This document shows positions 1-8,316 of a stretch of 64,000 nt of DNA, piece after piece. Under the pieces are notes generated by a model. It was not told the DNA's origin, searched no databases, and was given only the letters and a program-made list of their open reading frames with translations. The position numbers and the translations under genes are program-made. Numbering within the stretch: position 1 is the first letter of the stretch; each line of letters begins with the position of its first letter. The stretch is from positions 1 through 64,000 of the forward strand of contig NZ_VWNB01000004.1 in the NCBI RefSeq assembly GCF_013387475.1. Reading direction: 5' to 3'. The stretch is from Mariprofundus sp. KV. GTDB lineage: Bacteria > Pseudomonadota > Zetaproteobacteria > Mariprofundales > Mariprofundaceae.

Positions 1-114
1 ACAACGAACATCATGCACCGACGAGATTTTCTCGAACTGCTAATCGAGAAAGATCCTCCCGGAAAGCCAACATCAGCAGAAACTCATCGGCAAATGACGC
101 TCATCCATGCTTAA
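1..114 (+). CDS. possible 3' end of an unidentified gene
   Basis: An open frame runs from the window edge to a TAA at 112-114, with an ATG at 13. The readable product has an RRDFLELL-like stretch near its start, which resembles a twin-arginine motif, but no hydrophobic segment follows, so it is more likely the tail of a gene starting outside the window or a chance frame. I do not recognise it and cannot assign a function. Confidence 0.2.
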   Translation, partial: TTNIMHRRDFLELLIEKDPPGKPTSAETHRQMTLIHA

Positions 115-206
115 CCGGACAGCAGTGAACAAGCATATAAATAATAGAACAAACCTTGTGATAGGCTTTTTACAAAGAGTTTGTCATGCTATAGGGAGAA
201 GAAAGA

Positions 207-788
207 TTGAACACAAAAGGGTATGTATATACACACAGAAACAGCCTGATTCATGAGAATCGTACTTATCGGATCGGGGATGATGCACTGAGCTGGCAGG
301 ATGATAATAAATCCGGGGAGCGTTTACTGTATTCGGACATACATTCAGTCGAAGCACAGTTTGCACCCTCGCGCGTACAGTCCAACCGGTATCTAATGCG
401 CTTGAGAACGCGCAATAATGGAAAAATTGATATCACCAATACCACCTATAAGGGCATCGGTGATTTTGAGGAGTTGAACGAAAGTTATGTGCCATTTGTG
501 AGCGAGCTACATCGCAAGATTGCAGAAATGAATCCGGCAGCAGCTTTTAAACAGGGCAGTTCATGGGCTGGTTACTTGGTTGCGATTGTAGTCACGATTG
601 CACTGGTATTGGTCATTATCGGTGCGGGGGTGTTCTTTCTGACAGCGGGTATGGTCTGGGTGGCAGCGATTAAGTTGGCCATCCTGATTTTCTTTTTCCC
701 AAGATTGCTACGCTACGTGAAACGCAATAAACCGGGCAGTTATGATCCGCTTAAGCTGCCTGCAGATATTCTGCCGGATGTGGCCTGA
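207..788 (+). CDS. hypothetical membrane protein, soluble N-domain plus two helices
   Basis: A 193-residue protein read from a TTG start; the purine-rich AGGGAGAA lies about 8 nt upstream and no better start is visible. Residues 1-110 are soluble and rich in beta-type alternation, resembling a PH-like or membrane-associated bacterial domain by general character only. Residues about 120-170 form two hydrophobic helices, followed by a basic segment (RLLRYVKRNK) likely on the cytoplasmic side. It sits 8 bp ahead of a PrsW-like protease and is probably co-transcribed with it. No catalytic motif is visible and I do not recognise a named family. Confidence 0.75.
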   Translation: MNTKGYVYTHRNSLIHENRTYRIGDDALSWQDDNKSGERLLYSDIHSVEAQFAPSRVQSNRYLMRLRTRNNGKIDITNTTYKGIGDFEELNESYVPFVSELHRKIAEMNPAAAFKQGSSWAGYLVAIVVTIALVLVIIGAGVFFLTAGMVWVAAIKLAILIFFFPRLLRYVKRNKPGSYDPLKLPADILPDVA

Positions 789-796
789 TTGTATCC

Positions 797-1501
797 ATGC
801 TGATGGTTTTTTTCACAGTCGCTGCAGCTCTACTTCCTTCCATCACCCTGCTTCGCTGGTTCCGTAACAGTGATCAGTTTCCGGAGCCCTGGACTGTGGT
901 TCGGCGCGTATTCTGGCGCGGGGTGTGGGTCATTTTACCTGTCGTGGTGGTTGCCCAGTTTCTGGAAGTGCTGCAGCCGGAAGATCCGTTTTATGGTGCG
1001 CTGTTTGAAGCATTTATGCTTGCTGCTATACCCGAAGAGTTATTCAAATATATTGTGTTGGTAATGTTCTGTTTGCGTCTGAAAGAGTTTGATGAGCCGA
1101 TGGATGGTATCGTTTATGGCGTAACCGTATCCCTTGGTTTCGCCACGTTGGAGAATATCCTTTATGTCATGGATGGTGGTTTGACTGTAGCCATTATGCG
1201 TGCTTTCACCTCAGTGCCCGTGCACGCCATGATGGGGGCGATCATGGGTTATTTTATTGCCATGACGTTGATCGAACCGGAAAACAGGAATCGCAATTAT
1301 CTGCTTGCATTTCTTGTACCGATGATGCTGCACGGACTCTACGATTTTCCGCTGATGTATTTTTCTGCTACCGGAGATGTTGCAGAACCGGACGATAATA
1401 CCGGTTTCATGATCATGATCTGGTTTGTTACTTTTTTCCTGATGTGGCGCATGGCTGTCGTTTATACAAAACGGCTGCAACTGCATCAGCAAAACCTGTG
1501 A
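797..1501 (+). CDS. PrsW-like intramembrane protease
   Basis: A 234-residue polytopic membrane protein. It shows the features of the PrsW/RsiW-degrading protease family: an EELFK motif at about residues 80-84, GFATLEN at about 117-123 and a conserved histidine in a following helix (VPVHAMMG), then another His near HGLYDFP. These Glu/His residues sit within membrane segments, as expected for the proposed metal-type active site of this superfamily. Family members cleave membrane-anchored regulators such as anti-sigma factors; the substrate here is unknown. ATG at 803 is an alternative start. It follows a two-helix membrane protein with an 8-bp gap, suggesting one operon. Confidence 0.8.
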   Translation: MLMVFFTVAAALLPSITLLRWFRNSDQFPEPWTVVRRVFWRGVWVILPVVVVAQFLEVLQPEDPFYGALFEAFMLAAIPEELFKYIVLVMFCLRLKEFDEPMDGIVYGVTVSLGFATLENILYVMDGGLTVAIMRAFTSVPVHAMMGAIMGYFIAMTLIEPENRNRNYLLAFLVPMMLHGLYDFPLMYFSATGDVAEPDDNTGFMIMIWFVTFFLMWRMAVVYTKRLQLHQQNL

Positions 1502-1829
1502 ATAAACTGAATGTTTATCCGGATTAGTTACCACTTCCCATTGAACAAGCAATCAGAAAATATATACCCCAAGCATCCTACAGTCCTCATGTGAAAAAAG
1601 TGTTTCACACGGACTTCGGCGAAGATCCGTAAATTAGCCCTATTCAACTTTTCCGTACTCTATGTATTGTGCCTTTAAGATATGTCTTCTCTATCACATG
1701 ATATCATGCAACTGGCTGATTCTTAAAGTGAAATAAAATATTCTTTGCATGGCTCGTTAGGAGGTTCCAGGATTCTCGAAAATAAATCGCACACAAGGAG
1801 GTAATAGCGATGTAGAGGAGAAGATTGAA
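1502..1829. other. intergenic region at the left edge of the mobile island
   Basis: No convincing gene. Two adjacent hairpins are visible: GTGAAA/TTTCAC at 1591-1608, then ACGGA-CTTC/GAAG-TCCGT with one bulge at 1609-1630. They may be a terminator-like end for the prsW operon or part of an attachment site. Base composition becomes AT-rich around 1640-1750, matching the following island. I found no direct repeat of the island's right edge or of the tRNA-Ser 3' end here. Confidence 0.4.
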
Positions 1830-3170
1830 ATGAATAGTAAACCTGAATGCCAGCATGAGGCAATTACTCATAGGTCGCCAAGTGGTCTTACCCCCTGGCC
1901 AACCAACGCCAGAACCCATTCTAAGAAACTGCTAGTGAAATTAAAAGCATCAATCCAAAAGTTCGGTTTCACAGCCCCCGTTTTGATCGACGAGAAAGAT
2001 GTAATCTTAAGCGGTCATGGTCGAGTAGAAGCAGCCAAAGAGCTTGGTTTAAAGAGTGTTCCAGCTCGAGTGATTGCAGGACTAACGGAAGTTCAGAAGC
2101 GCGCCTATGTACTTGCGGACAATAAGATTGCTCAACTTTCTGGTTGGGATAATGATATTCTCAAATCTGAGATGGAAATCCTGATTCAAGATGATTTTAA
2201 TATCGATACTACTGGCTTTAGCACAGCGGAAGTCGACCTTATGTTCGGTGAAGAAATGGGACCAGAATCAGATAGCTCTGATGAACTCAGCGAAATAGAT
2301 GTACCGGAGCAAGTGATCTCACAGGCTGGTGATCTGTGGCAACTTGATAGTCACCGTCTTCTGTGTGGTAATGCTCTTGACCCAGAAAGTTATGGAAAAC
2401 TAATGAAGGGTGTCCAAGCTCAGATGGTGATCACCGATCCACCTTACAATGTTCCGATTGCAGGCCATGTGTGTGGTAATGGCAAGCCGAAGCACAAAGA
2501 GTTTGCTATGGCATCTGGCGAGATGTCCGAAAGCGAGTTTACCACATTCCTCAGCGACGTCTTCTCACAGATTCATGATGCCATGCAAGATGGTGGAATC
2601 TTCTTCAGCTTTATGGATTGGCGTCACATGACTGAAATGCAGGCGGCCGCTAAGCCAATGTTTGGTTCCCCTCGCCAACTATGTGTCTGGTGTAAGGATA
2701 ATGGCGGCATGGGGACTTTCTATCGTAGCCAACATGAACTTATTTTTGTTTTTAGGAAAGGCGATGCAGCACATATCAACAACTTTGAACTTGGCCAGCA
2801 TGGACGTTACCGAACCAATGTCTGGAATTACCCCGGAGTAAATACATTCAAAGGCAAAGGTTATGAACTTTTGTCTATGCATCCAACGGTTAAGCCGGTT
2901 GCCATGATTGCCGATGCGATTCGGGATTGCAGTCATCGGAGTGGCTTGATCCTGGATCCATTCTCCGGAAGCGGCACGATTTTAATTGCTGCCGAGCGCA
3001 CAGGACGACATGCACGCGCCATCGAACTGGATCCACAGTACGTGGATGTGTCGGTAAAACGTTGGCAGCGCGTCACCGGAAATCAAGCAGTGCTTACCTC
3101 TACTGGCCAAACCTGGGATCAGCTTTCTAGTGAGCGTCTCTCTAAGCAGGAGGTGCCTCATGGGCTATGA
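1830..3170 (+). CDS. ParB-domain / adenine- or cytosine-N4 DNA methyltransferase fusion
   Basis: A 446-residue two-domain protein. Residues about 15-120 are a ParB/sulfiredoxin-like domain, with SGHGRVEAAKELG and a preceding 'APVLIDE' strand. The C-terminal part is an N6/N4 DNA methyltransferase, with catalytic DPPY at about residue 208 and the SAM-binding FxGxG loop as DPFSGSGT near 388; DPPY before FxGxG suggests the beta-class order. Such fusions are typical of phages and integrative elements and may protect or mark element DNA. The start has AGGAGAAG upstream. Its end overlaps the next ORF, so it is the first gene of an operon. Base composition is AT-richer than the flanking core genes. 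Confidence 0.9.
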   Translation: MNSKPECQHEAITHRSPSGLTPWPTNARTHSKKLLVKLKASIQKFGFTAPVLIDEKDVILSGHGRVEAAKELGLKSVPARVIAGLTEVQKRAYVLADNKIAQLSGWDNDILKSEMEILIQDDFNIDTTGFSTAEVDLMFGEEMGPESDSSDELSEIDVPEQVISQAGDLWQLDSHRLLCGNALDPESYGKLMKGVQAQMVITDPPYNVPIAGHVCGNGKPKHKEFAMASGEMSESEFTTFLSDVFSQIHDAMQDGGIFFSFMDWRHMTEMQAAAKPMFGSPRQLCVWCKDNGGMGTFYRSQHELIFVFRKGDAAHINNFELGQHGRYRTNVWNYPGVNTFKGKGYELLSMHPTVKPVAMIADAIRDCSHRSGLILDPFSGSGTILIAAERTGRHARAIELDPQYVDVSVKRWQRVTGNQAVLTSTGQTWDQLSSERLSKQEVPHGL

Positions 3171-3561
3171 AGTCGGGTATCGCCGCCCACCCAAGGGTGG
3201 GCAGTTCAAAAAGGGACAGTCAGGCAACCCAAATGGGAGACCTAAGGGCTCTAAAAACTTCATGACTATTCTGGCCAAGGAGTTGAACCAAAAGGTTGTC
3301 GTTAATGAAAACGGTAAAAAGAAAAAGATTTCACGTATGGAAGCGATGGTGAAACGTCTGGTTTCTGAAGCGCTACAGGGGGACAGGCGTTCTTTGCTCA
3401 CCCTGCTAGAGATGATGCGTAAGACTGGCCAGCTCGAAGAGACGGATATTCAGGGGCTTATTCCGGATGATTACGAAGATATATTAGATACCTATGTAGA
3501 AAGCCGCCAAGGGAGAAGGCAGAAAACCAGCCAAGAAAAAACTAAGGAGAATGAATCATGA
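3160..3561 (+). CDS. DUF5681-like small basic protein
   Basis: A 133-residue basic protein starting at ATG 3160 after AGGAGG (3149-3154), overlapping the methyltransferase stop. The N-terminus carries the recurrent RRPPKGGQFKKGQSGNP / GRPKGS motif of DUF5681. Proteins with this motif commonly precede phage terminase genes, and a role as a terminase partner or small-subunit-like DNA binder is plausible but unproven. The rest is helical and charged. It overlaps the terminase gene by ATGA, so tight co-expression is expected. Confidence 0.8.
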   Translation: MGYEVGYRRPPKGGQFKKGQSGNPNGRPKGSKNFMTILAKELNQKVVVNENGKKKKISRMEAMVKRLVSEALQGDRRSLLTLLEMMRKTGQLEETDIQGLIPDDYEDILDTYVESRQGRRQKTSQEKTKENES

Positions 3562-4988
3562 AGTATACAAAAGAAGAGATATTCTTGGCGGCAATCAAAT
3601 CAGACTTGAAGGTTTTTATGAGGCAGTGCTTTAACACCATCTATCCTGGTAAAAAATTCGTAGATAACTGGCATATTGATGCCATTATCTACAATCTTGA
3701 GAAGGCTATTGAGGGTAAGACACAGCGGCTGATTATCAATCTACCACCGCGCCAAATGAAGTCTTTTATGACGTCAGTGGTTCTACCTGCATTTATTCTA
3801 GGAATGGATCCATCAGTAAAGATCATATGTGTGAGCTATTCAGATGAGCTGACAAAAACACTGGCCCTTGATTTTAGACGTATCGTTGAAAGTGAGTGGT
3901 ATCAGAAGCTATTTTCCCACGTCAGAATCACAAAGATGACCGAGGGTAAAATAGTCACAGATCAAGGTGGTTTCAGATATGCCGTGTCAGTTGGTGGTTC
4001 AATAACAGGTATAGGCGGTGATTTTATTATTATTGATGACCCTATCAAGCCAGGAGATGCGTACTCAGATAAAAAAAGGGAGTCTGCAAATGAATGGTTC
4101 AGAAGTACTCTGTTAAGCCGCTTAGATGATAAGAAAAAGAGTATTCTAATTTTGGTAATGCAGCGGTTACATGTGAATGACCTTACTGGCTTTGTTGAGG
4201 CCAGTAATAACTATAAGAAGCTATCACTGCCTGCGATTGCAATAAAATATGAAGAAATACAGATCAATGATGAAGAGGTATATTATCGAAAAGATGGCGA
4301 GCCATTGCATGCTGAATGGGAGGATTTGGAGACGTTGGAGGCAATCAGGGATGAAGTGGGCACACATCACTTTATGTCACAGTACCAGCAGACACCGGAA
4401 GTGCCTGAAGGTGGGATGTTCAAACGTAAGTGGCTGAACATTATCGATCGACCACCTGAGGTTCGATATAATGGGCAATGGTTTGTCAGCATTGATTCAG
4501 CTTTATCGACATCGGAAACCGCCGATTATTCAGCAATCACCTTGATGTATGCGGACGAAAGAGGTTATTTCGTAATGTTCGCGGAGCGAGGCAGATGGGA
4601 TTATGAGACATTGCTGTCGAAAGCAAAAGGCTACATTGGTAAGTATGGACGTCGTCTTACATTAGTTGTGGAGTATGCAGGAAGTGGCATATCACTCTAC
4701 CACTCATTGAAAAGTGTCCATCTCGGTCTGTGCTATAACTACATGCCTAAAGATGACAAGCAGACGCGAGCCGCCTGCGCTGTTCCAATCATTCGTTATG
4801 GCCTTCTACATATCGTCAATCAAGAAGGAAAAAACGATTGGGTCGAACCTTATATTAATGAACTAGTAAACTTTCCACATGCTCGATTTGATGATCAGGT
4901 TGATAGCTTGGTTCAGGTTTTGAACTTTGTTGAGAACCGGCATTATGTCGGACGACTACAAGAGCGAATTCGGGAAAGTATGACTTGA
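3558..4988 (+). CDS. phage terminase large subunit (ATPase-nuclease)
   Basis: A 476-residue protein with the two-domain layout of phage terminase large subunits. The ATPase domain carries a deviant Walker A, PPRQMKS (residues 63-69), and a Walker B at FIIIDDP. The C-terminal RNase H-like nuclease has acidic residues in FVSIDSALST, VVEYAGSG and DDQVDSL. Terminases pump DNA into proheads and cut it. No portal, capsid or tail genes lie nearby, so this copy may belong to a satellite or decayed prophage that borrows a helper's particles. The length is near normal and the frame intact. ATG overlaps the preceding stop. Confidence 0.9.
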   Translation: MKYTKEEIFLAAIKSDLKVFMRQCFNTIYPGKKFVDNWHIDAIIYNLEKAIEGKTQRLIINLPPRQMKSFMTSVVLPAFILGMDPSVKIICVSYSDELTKTLALDFRRIVESEWYQKLFSHVRITKMTEGKIVTDQGGFRYAVSVGGSITGIGGDFIIIDDPIKPGDAYSDKKRESANEWFRSTLLSRLDDKKKSILILVMQRLHVNDLTGFVEASNNYKKLSLPAIAIKYEEIQINDEEVYYRKDGEPLHAEWEDLETLEAIRDEVGTHHFMSQYQQTPEVPEGGMFKRKWLNIIDRPPEVRYNGQWFVSIDSALSTSETADYSAITLMYADERGYFVMFAERGRWDYETLLSKAKGYIGKYGRRLTLVVEYAGSGISLYHSLKSVHLGLCYNYMPKDDKQTRAACAVPIIRYGLLHIVNQEGKNDWVEPYINELVNFPHARFDDQVDSLVQVLNFVENRHYVGRLQERIRESMT

Positions 4989-5013
4989 TTGTTTCTCTGA
5001 GTAGGGCGTTACT

Positions 5014-5048
5014 GTCGGGGTGGTTATTAGAGAGATGACTGCCCCGAC
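5014..5048 (+). promoter_or_regulatory. hairpin upstream of DUF2924/recombinase
   Basis: The inverted repeat GTCGGGG (5014-5020) / CCCCGAC (5042-5048), with a 21-nt loop, ends a few bases before the GGAGG that serves the DUF2924 gene. With no T-run it is not a classical terminator. It could modulate translation of the recombinase operon or be a binding site. Confidence 0.45.
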
Positions 5049-5059
5049 GGAGGCGCTAT

Positions 5060-5485
5060 GTGGCCAAATTTCTATTGAGGGACAACTGTGAAAATCTGCA
5101 GGGTTTGATGGGGCTCAGCCGAAGCGAGTTAGCATATTACTGGGAGAGGACGTTTGGATATGCACCACCAAAGCGGTGCGGCATTGACTTGTTACAAGCG
5201 GCACTTGCCTGGCAGTTGCAAATGGAGCAGCTACCAAAGCAGAGTTTTGCAGAGGCCAATCAGATATTTAGACGCATCAGGAAGTGGAAACCTCCAACTT
5301 TTAATTTATCTCTATCCCCTGGAACACGGCTGCTGCGTGAATGGCAAGGGAAGACTCATCACGTAACCGTACTGGAAAAGGGTTTTGAGCATGATGGAGA
5401 GAAGTATAGAAGCCTGTCAGCAATAGCCAGAAAGGTAACCGGAACCCCTTGGTCGGGCCCTAAGTTTTTCGGATTAAAACCGTGA
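5060..5485 (+). CDS. DUF2924 domain protein, partner of the recombinase
   Basis: A 141-residue protein starting at GTG 5060; the ATG at 5058 is out of frame and stops quickly, and GGAGG at 5049-5053 suits the GTG. It has the DUF2924 pattern: an N-terminal LxGLSRSELAYYWERTFG stretch, a middle LLxAAxAWxLQ helix, and a C-terminal GTRLLREWQG...HHVTV strand region. From family knowledge, DUF2924 genes recur directly upstream of large serine recombinases in integrative elements. A role as DNA-binding cofactor or directionality factor is inferred. Its stop overlaps the recombinase start. Confidence 0.85.
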   Translation: MAKFLLRDNCENLQGLMGLSRSELAYYWERTFGYAPPKRCGIDLLQAALAWQLQMEQLPKQSFAEANQIFRRIRKWKPPTFNLSLSPGTRLLREWQGKTHHVTVLEKGFEHDGEKYRSLSAIARKVTGTPWSGPKFFGLKP

Positions 5486-7149
5486 GAAATTATAAGGCTT
5501 GTGCGATCTATACCCGCAAGTCTTCAGAAGAGGGGCTGGGGCAGGAGTTCAACTCTCTGGACGCACAACGCGAAGCGTGCGAGGCATATGTTCTTAGTCA
5601 GAAAGCCGAGGGCTGGAGAGCCATTAAAACCAAGTATGACGATGGTGGTTTCTCAGGCGGTAATACTGAGCGCCCTGCACTGGCACAGCTCATGGCTGAT
5701 GTTGAGGCTGGAAAGATTAAGGTGTTGGTAGTCTACAAGGTCGATCGATTGACCAGGTCCCTTGCCGACTTTGCCAAACTGGTTGAGCTTTTTGATGAGC
5801 ATGGTGTCTCATTTGTATCAGTAACTCAGCAGTTCAACACTACCAGTTCCATGGGGCGACTGACACTTAATGTGCTTTTATCCTTTGCCCAGTTTGAGCG
5901 TGAAGTCACTGGTGAGCGTATCCGAGATAAGATCGCCGCCTCCAAGCGGAAAGGGATGTGGATGGGAGGTATACCACCGATTGGTTATATTCCGCATGAA
6001 CGCACTCTACAGGTTGAGCCAAAACAGGCAGAGAAGGTGCAGTCAATTTTCCAGCTTTATTTAGAGTTAAAGTTTGTCAGCGCCTTAAAAGAGAAGCTTG
6101 ATGCAATGAGCTGGGTAACACCGGTTAGATTCACCCGGAAGGAAAAGCAGGTCGGCGGCAAGCCGTTCAGTCGAGGGCATCTCTATCGTATTTTGCGCAA
6201 TCCAATTTACATAGGGAAGATTGTTCATAAAGACAAAAGATATAACGGTAATCACCCTGCAATCATTAATGAAGAAATCTGGGATGCGGTTCAGGCGCTT
6301 CTTGATGAAAATCATATCTCCCACAAAAGCCGTAAAAGAGCAGCGCATCCGAGTCTGCTGACGGGGCTGTTGTTTGATGAACATGGCAACAAACTTACAC
6401 CGAGTCATACAACGAAAGGAAAGCGCCGCTACCGTTATTATATATTACAACACCCAATTGATGGCTCTTTGGTAGGTCAGCCTGCTCTTCGAGTGCCTGC
6501 ACAAGAATTGGAACGAACCGTTATTACATCTTTGGCTGGGTTCTTAAATGATAAGGCGAGATTGCTTGAATTGATCGGAATGAAAGATGCCGCAGAAACT
6601 CAAAGGGTGCTGAAGCAGGCTACTCAGCATGCAGAGGCACTCACAAAATCGACTGCATCAGACAGGGTCGAATTGCTGAACAGACTTGTTATGCGGATAG
6701 AGCTTTATCAGGACAAGCTTATCATTATAATAAATAGTAAAGCGTTATTGGTTACGAAGACTTCTGATAGTATAGAGCTTGTTGTGCCTGTGGAGCTGAA
6801 ACGCTGCGGCATGGCTATGAAGCTGGTTGTTAGGGCTCCGGCCAGCTCTGAAACCAGAGCTCCTGACCTTAAGCTTCTGGCTCTCATCGCCAAAGGGAAT
6901 CAGTGGTTCACCAAGCTGATATCAGGTCAGTGCGATAGTGTTCAACAGGTAGCACAAGAGGTTGGTGTCAGTAGTTCCTATTGTACGCGACTTATTTATC
7001 TCTCATTTTTGGATCCGTCGATCATTCAATTACTGCTGGATGGGAAGCAACCACCAGAACTCAATGCTGATCAACTCAAACGATGTGTGCCGTTACCGGT
7101 TGATTGGAGCGAACAGCATAAGCTCCTTGGCTTCGAAAAACGATTCTGA
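5482..7149 (+). CDS. large serine recombinase (site-specific integrase)
   Basis: A 555-residue recombinase starting at GTG 5482. The N-terminal resolvase domain (about 1-150) has the catalytic serine in YTRKSS (Ser14), the arginine-rich VDRLTRSLADF region and the SSMGRLTLNVLLSFAQFER helix. A recombinase domain follows at about 160-270 (RGHLYRILRNPIYIGKIVHK). The zinc-ribbon region lacks cysteines, as in one common subgroup. The C-terminal part contains a putative helix-turn-helix (VAQEVGVSSSYCTRLIYL). It would integrate and excise the island by attP/attB exchange. It is the last intact gene before the right flank. Confidence 0.93.
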   Translation: MRNYKACAIYTRKSSEEGLGQEFNSLDAQREACEAYVLSQKAEGWRAIKTKYDDGGFSGGNTERPALAQLMADVEAGKIKVLVVYKVDRLTRSLADFAKLVELFDEHGVSFVSVTQQFNTTSSMGRLTLNVLLSFAQFEREVTGERIRDKIAASKRKGMWMGGIPPIGYIPHERTLQVEPKQAEKVQSIFQLYLELKFVSALKEKLDAMSWVTPVRFTRKEKQVGGKPFSRGHLYRILRNPIYIGKIVHKDKRYNGNHPAIINEEIWDAVQALLDENHISHKSRKRAAHPSLLTGLLFDEHGNKLTPSHTTKGKRRYRYYILQHPIDGSLVGQPALRVPAQELERTVITSLAGFLNDKARLLELIGMKDAAETQRVLKQATQHAEALTKSTASDRVELLNRLVMRIELYQDKLIIIINSKALLVTKTSDSIELVVPVELKRCGMAMKLVVRAPASSETRAPDLKLLALIAKGNQWFTKLISGQCDSVQQVAQEVGVSSSYCTRLIYLSFLDPSIIQLLLDGKQPPELNADQLKRCVPLPVDWSEQHKLLGFEKRF

Positions 7150-7194
7150 TTTTCTGCTATAAAGCACCAGATAAACGATCATTCTGATCTCTGA

Positions 7195-7344
7195 AATATA
7201 CCATCTTTTAAACTAGGCAAATCCAATGCGGTACCACTCGGTTTGCCAACAGAGAATTATGAACAATTTGGTGAAAAGTTCTCTGCGAATCCATCAGTAG
7301 AGAATACAGATAGTGCGAGAAAAGCCCGGAAACAAGCCATTTAG
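7195..7344 (+). pseudogene. possible gene remnant at the right edge of the island
   Basis: A 49-codon open frame without a start codon, from just after a TGA (7192-7194) to TAG at 7342-7344. The product is hydrophilic, with protein-like composition (LGLPTENYEQFGEKFSANPS) and a basic tail (RKARKQAI). It could be the 3' end of a gene broken by integration, or of an older element gene. I see no matching 5' half in the left flank. Confidence 0.3.
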
Positions 7345-7376
7345 AAAAAAGAAAAGCCACCATCTCTGGTGGCTTT
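7345..7376 (-). terminator. intrinsic terminator downstream of tRNA-Ser
   Basis: A perfect 9-bp stem, AAAGCCACC (7353-7361) / GGTGGCTTT (7368-7376), with a 6-nt loop. On the minus strand it is followed by TTCTTTTTT, so it terminates the leftward tRNA-Ser transcript; the plus-strand side has only a short T stretch. Confidence 0.85.
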
Positions 7377-7383
7377 AACTAGC

Positions 7384-7473
7384 TGGCGGAGAGAGAGGGA
7401 TTCGAACCCTCGGTACGCTTTCACGTACACACGCTTTCCAGGCGTGCTCCTTCAACCACTCAGACATCTCTCC
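7384..7473 (-). tRNA. tRNA-Ser (anticodon GGA)
   Basis: A 90-nt class II tRNA with a long variable arm. The 7-bp acceptor stem GGAGAGA pairs with TCTCTCC, followed by discriminator G and an encoded CCA. The anticodon loop reads CTGGAAA, giving GGA, and the T-arm contains GGTTCGAATCC. It reads codons UCC/UCU. Its 3' end faces the island's recombinase side, a common island neighbourhood, but no duplicated tRNA end was found at the far edge. Confidence 0.97.
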
Positions 7474-7581
7474 AGTACCTTGTGAAAATGGTGCGCTTCG
7501 CAAGGGCGGCGGATATTAGGGATTAAGCTGATCAATCGCAAGAGGGAGGGGTGGAAGGCTTTGTGCCCGGTTGTTCGGGAC

Positions 7582-8256
7582 TCAGGAGGGTGAAAGGATG
7601 GTGTTGATCCATTTGCCTATCTGGCGAATCTCTTCAGGGCAGACACTGTGCTGCATCGGGTAGCTGTGCCACTCAATGGTGCAGCCTGCATCTAGCAGTT
7701 TTCTTCTCGAGCTATCACCCAGTGCGAAAGAAACAACCGGATCATTGATGCCATGAGCCATGAATATCGGGGTGTTCAGCGCTGCCGGCTTGAATCGCTC
7801 CAGCTGATCAGGTAGCAGCAGGTAACCGGAGAGCGCCATAATGCCCGCCAGCGGCTGGCTCTGGGCAAGTCCGACATGCAGGCTCATCGCGGCACCCTGT
7901 GAGAAACCGGCCAGAATAATGCGGTTGCTTTTGATGCCGCGCATCTGCTCCTGCTCAATCAGCATCTGGATGTCAGTCGTCGATGCCTTGATGCCTTTGC
8001 GGTCATGTTCAATACCGAGATCGGTCTGTTTGATGTCGTACCAGGCGGGCATGATGTAGCCGCCATTGAGTGTCACCGGCATCGACGGGGCATGTGGAAA
8101 GATGAAGCGCACGGCAAGCGCTGAAGGCAGACCAAGCTGAGGAACAATCGGCTCAAAGTCATGACCATCGGCACCCAGTCCGTGCAGCCAGATAATCGTG
8201 GCGGTCGGTTTGGGGCCTGTTTCGACCGTGATGTGCGGTAAAGTGTGTAGAACCAT
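7582..8256 (-). CDS. alpha/beta hydrolase, carboxylesterase/phospholipase family
   Basis: A 224-residue protein when read from the ATG at 8256. Upstream in-frame residues derive from an 8-bp repeat (8281-8304) and are unlikely to be coding. Features of the Abhydrolase_2 family are clear: oxyanion loop WLHGLGADGHDF, nucleophile elbow GFSQGAAMS with Ser, an acidic residue in HGINDPVV and a catalytic His in YPMQHSVCPEE. It should hydrolyse short-chain acyl or lysophospholipid esters in the cytosol. It is divergent from mpl, with a 60-bp gap. The substrate is unknown. Confidence 0.88.
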   Translation of the reverse strand: MVLHTLPHITVETGPKPTATIIWLHGLGADGHDFEPIVPQLGLPSALAVRFIFPHAPSMPVTLNGGYIMPAWYDIKQTDLGIEHDRKGIKASTTDIQMLIEQEQMRGIKSNRIILAGFSQGAAMSLHVGLAQSQPLAGIMALSGYLLLPDQLERFKPAALNTPIFMAHGINDPVVSFALGDSSRRKLLDAGCTIEWHSYPMQHSVCPEEIRQIGKWINTILSPS

Positions 8257-8280
8257 GGGCAAATCATGCCGCAATAAATC

Positions 8281-8304
8281 CTTTGTGTCTTCGTGTCTTT
8301 GTGG
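8281..8304. repeat. 8-bp tandem repeat, three units
   Basis: Three near-identical octamers (CTTTGTGT, CTTCGTGT, CTTTGTGG) lie in the divergent gap between the esterase and mpl. Read on the minus strand they give HEDTKD/HKDTKTQR-type peptides, which I recall as recurring artefactual N-termini in unrelated genomes. This suggests a dispersed repeat rather than coding sequence. Confidence 0.6.
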
Positions 8305-8316
8305 TTCAATTTCGAA

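Noticed and set aside
181-230. ECF-type promoter before the first membrane protein gene
   Set aside because: TGTGAT near 157 and TGTCAT near 182 resemble the elements, but both hexamers deviate and the spacing is about 19 bp instead of 17.
7384-7473. tRNA-Ser as the attachment site of the island
   Set aside because: The tRNA is intact, but no copy of its 3' end appears in the left flank (1502-1829), and serine recombinases do not usually require a tRNA target.
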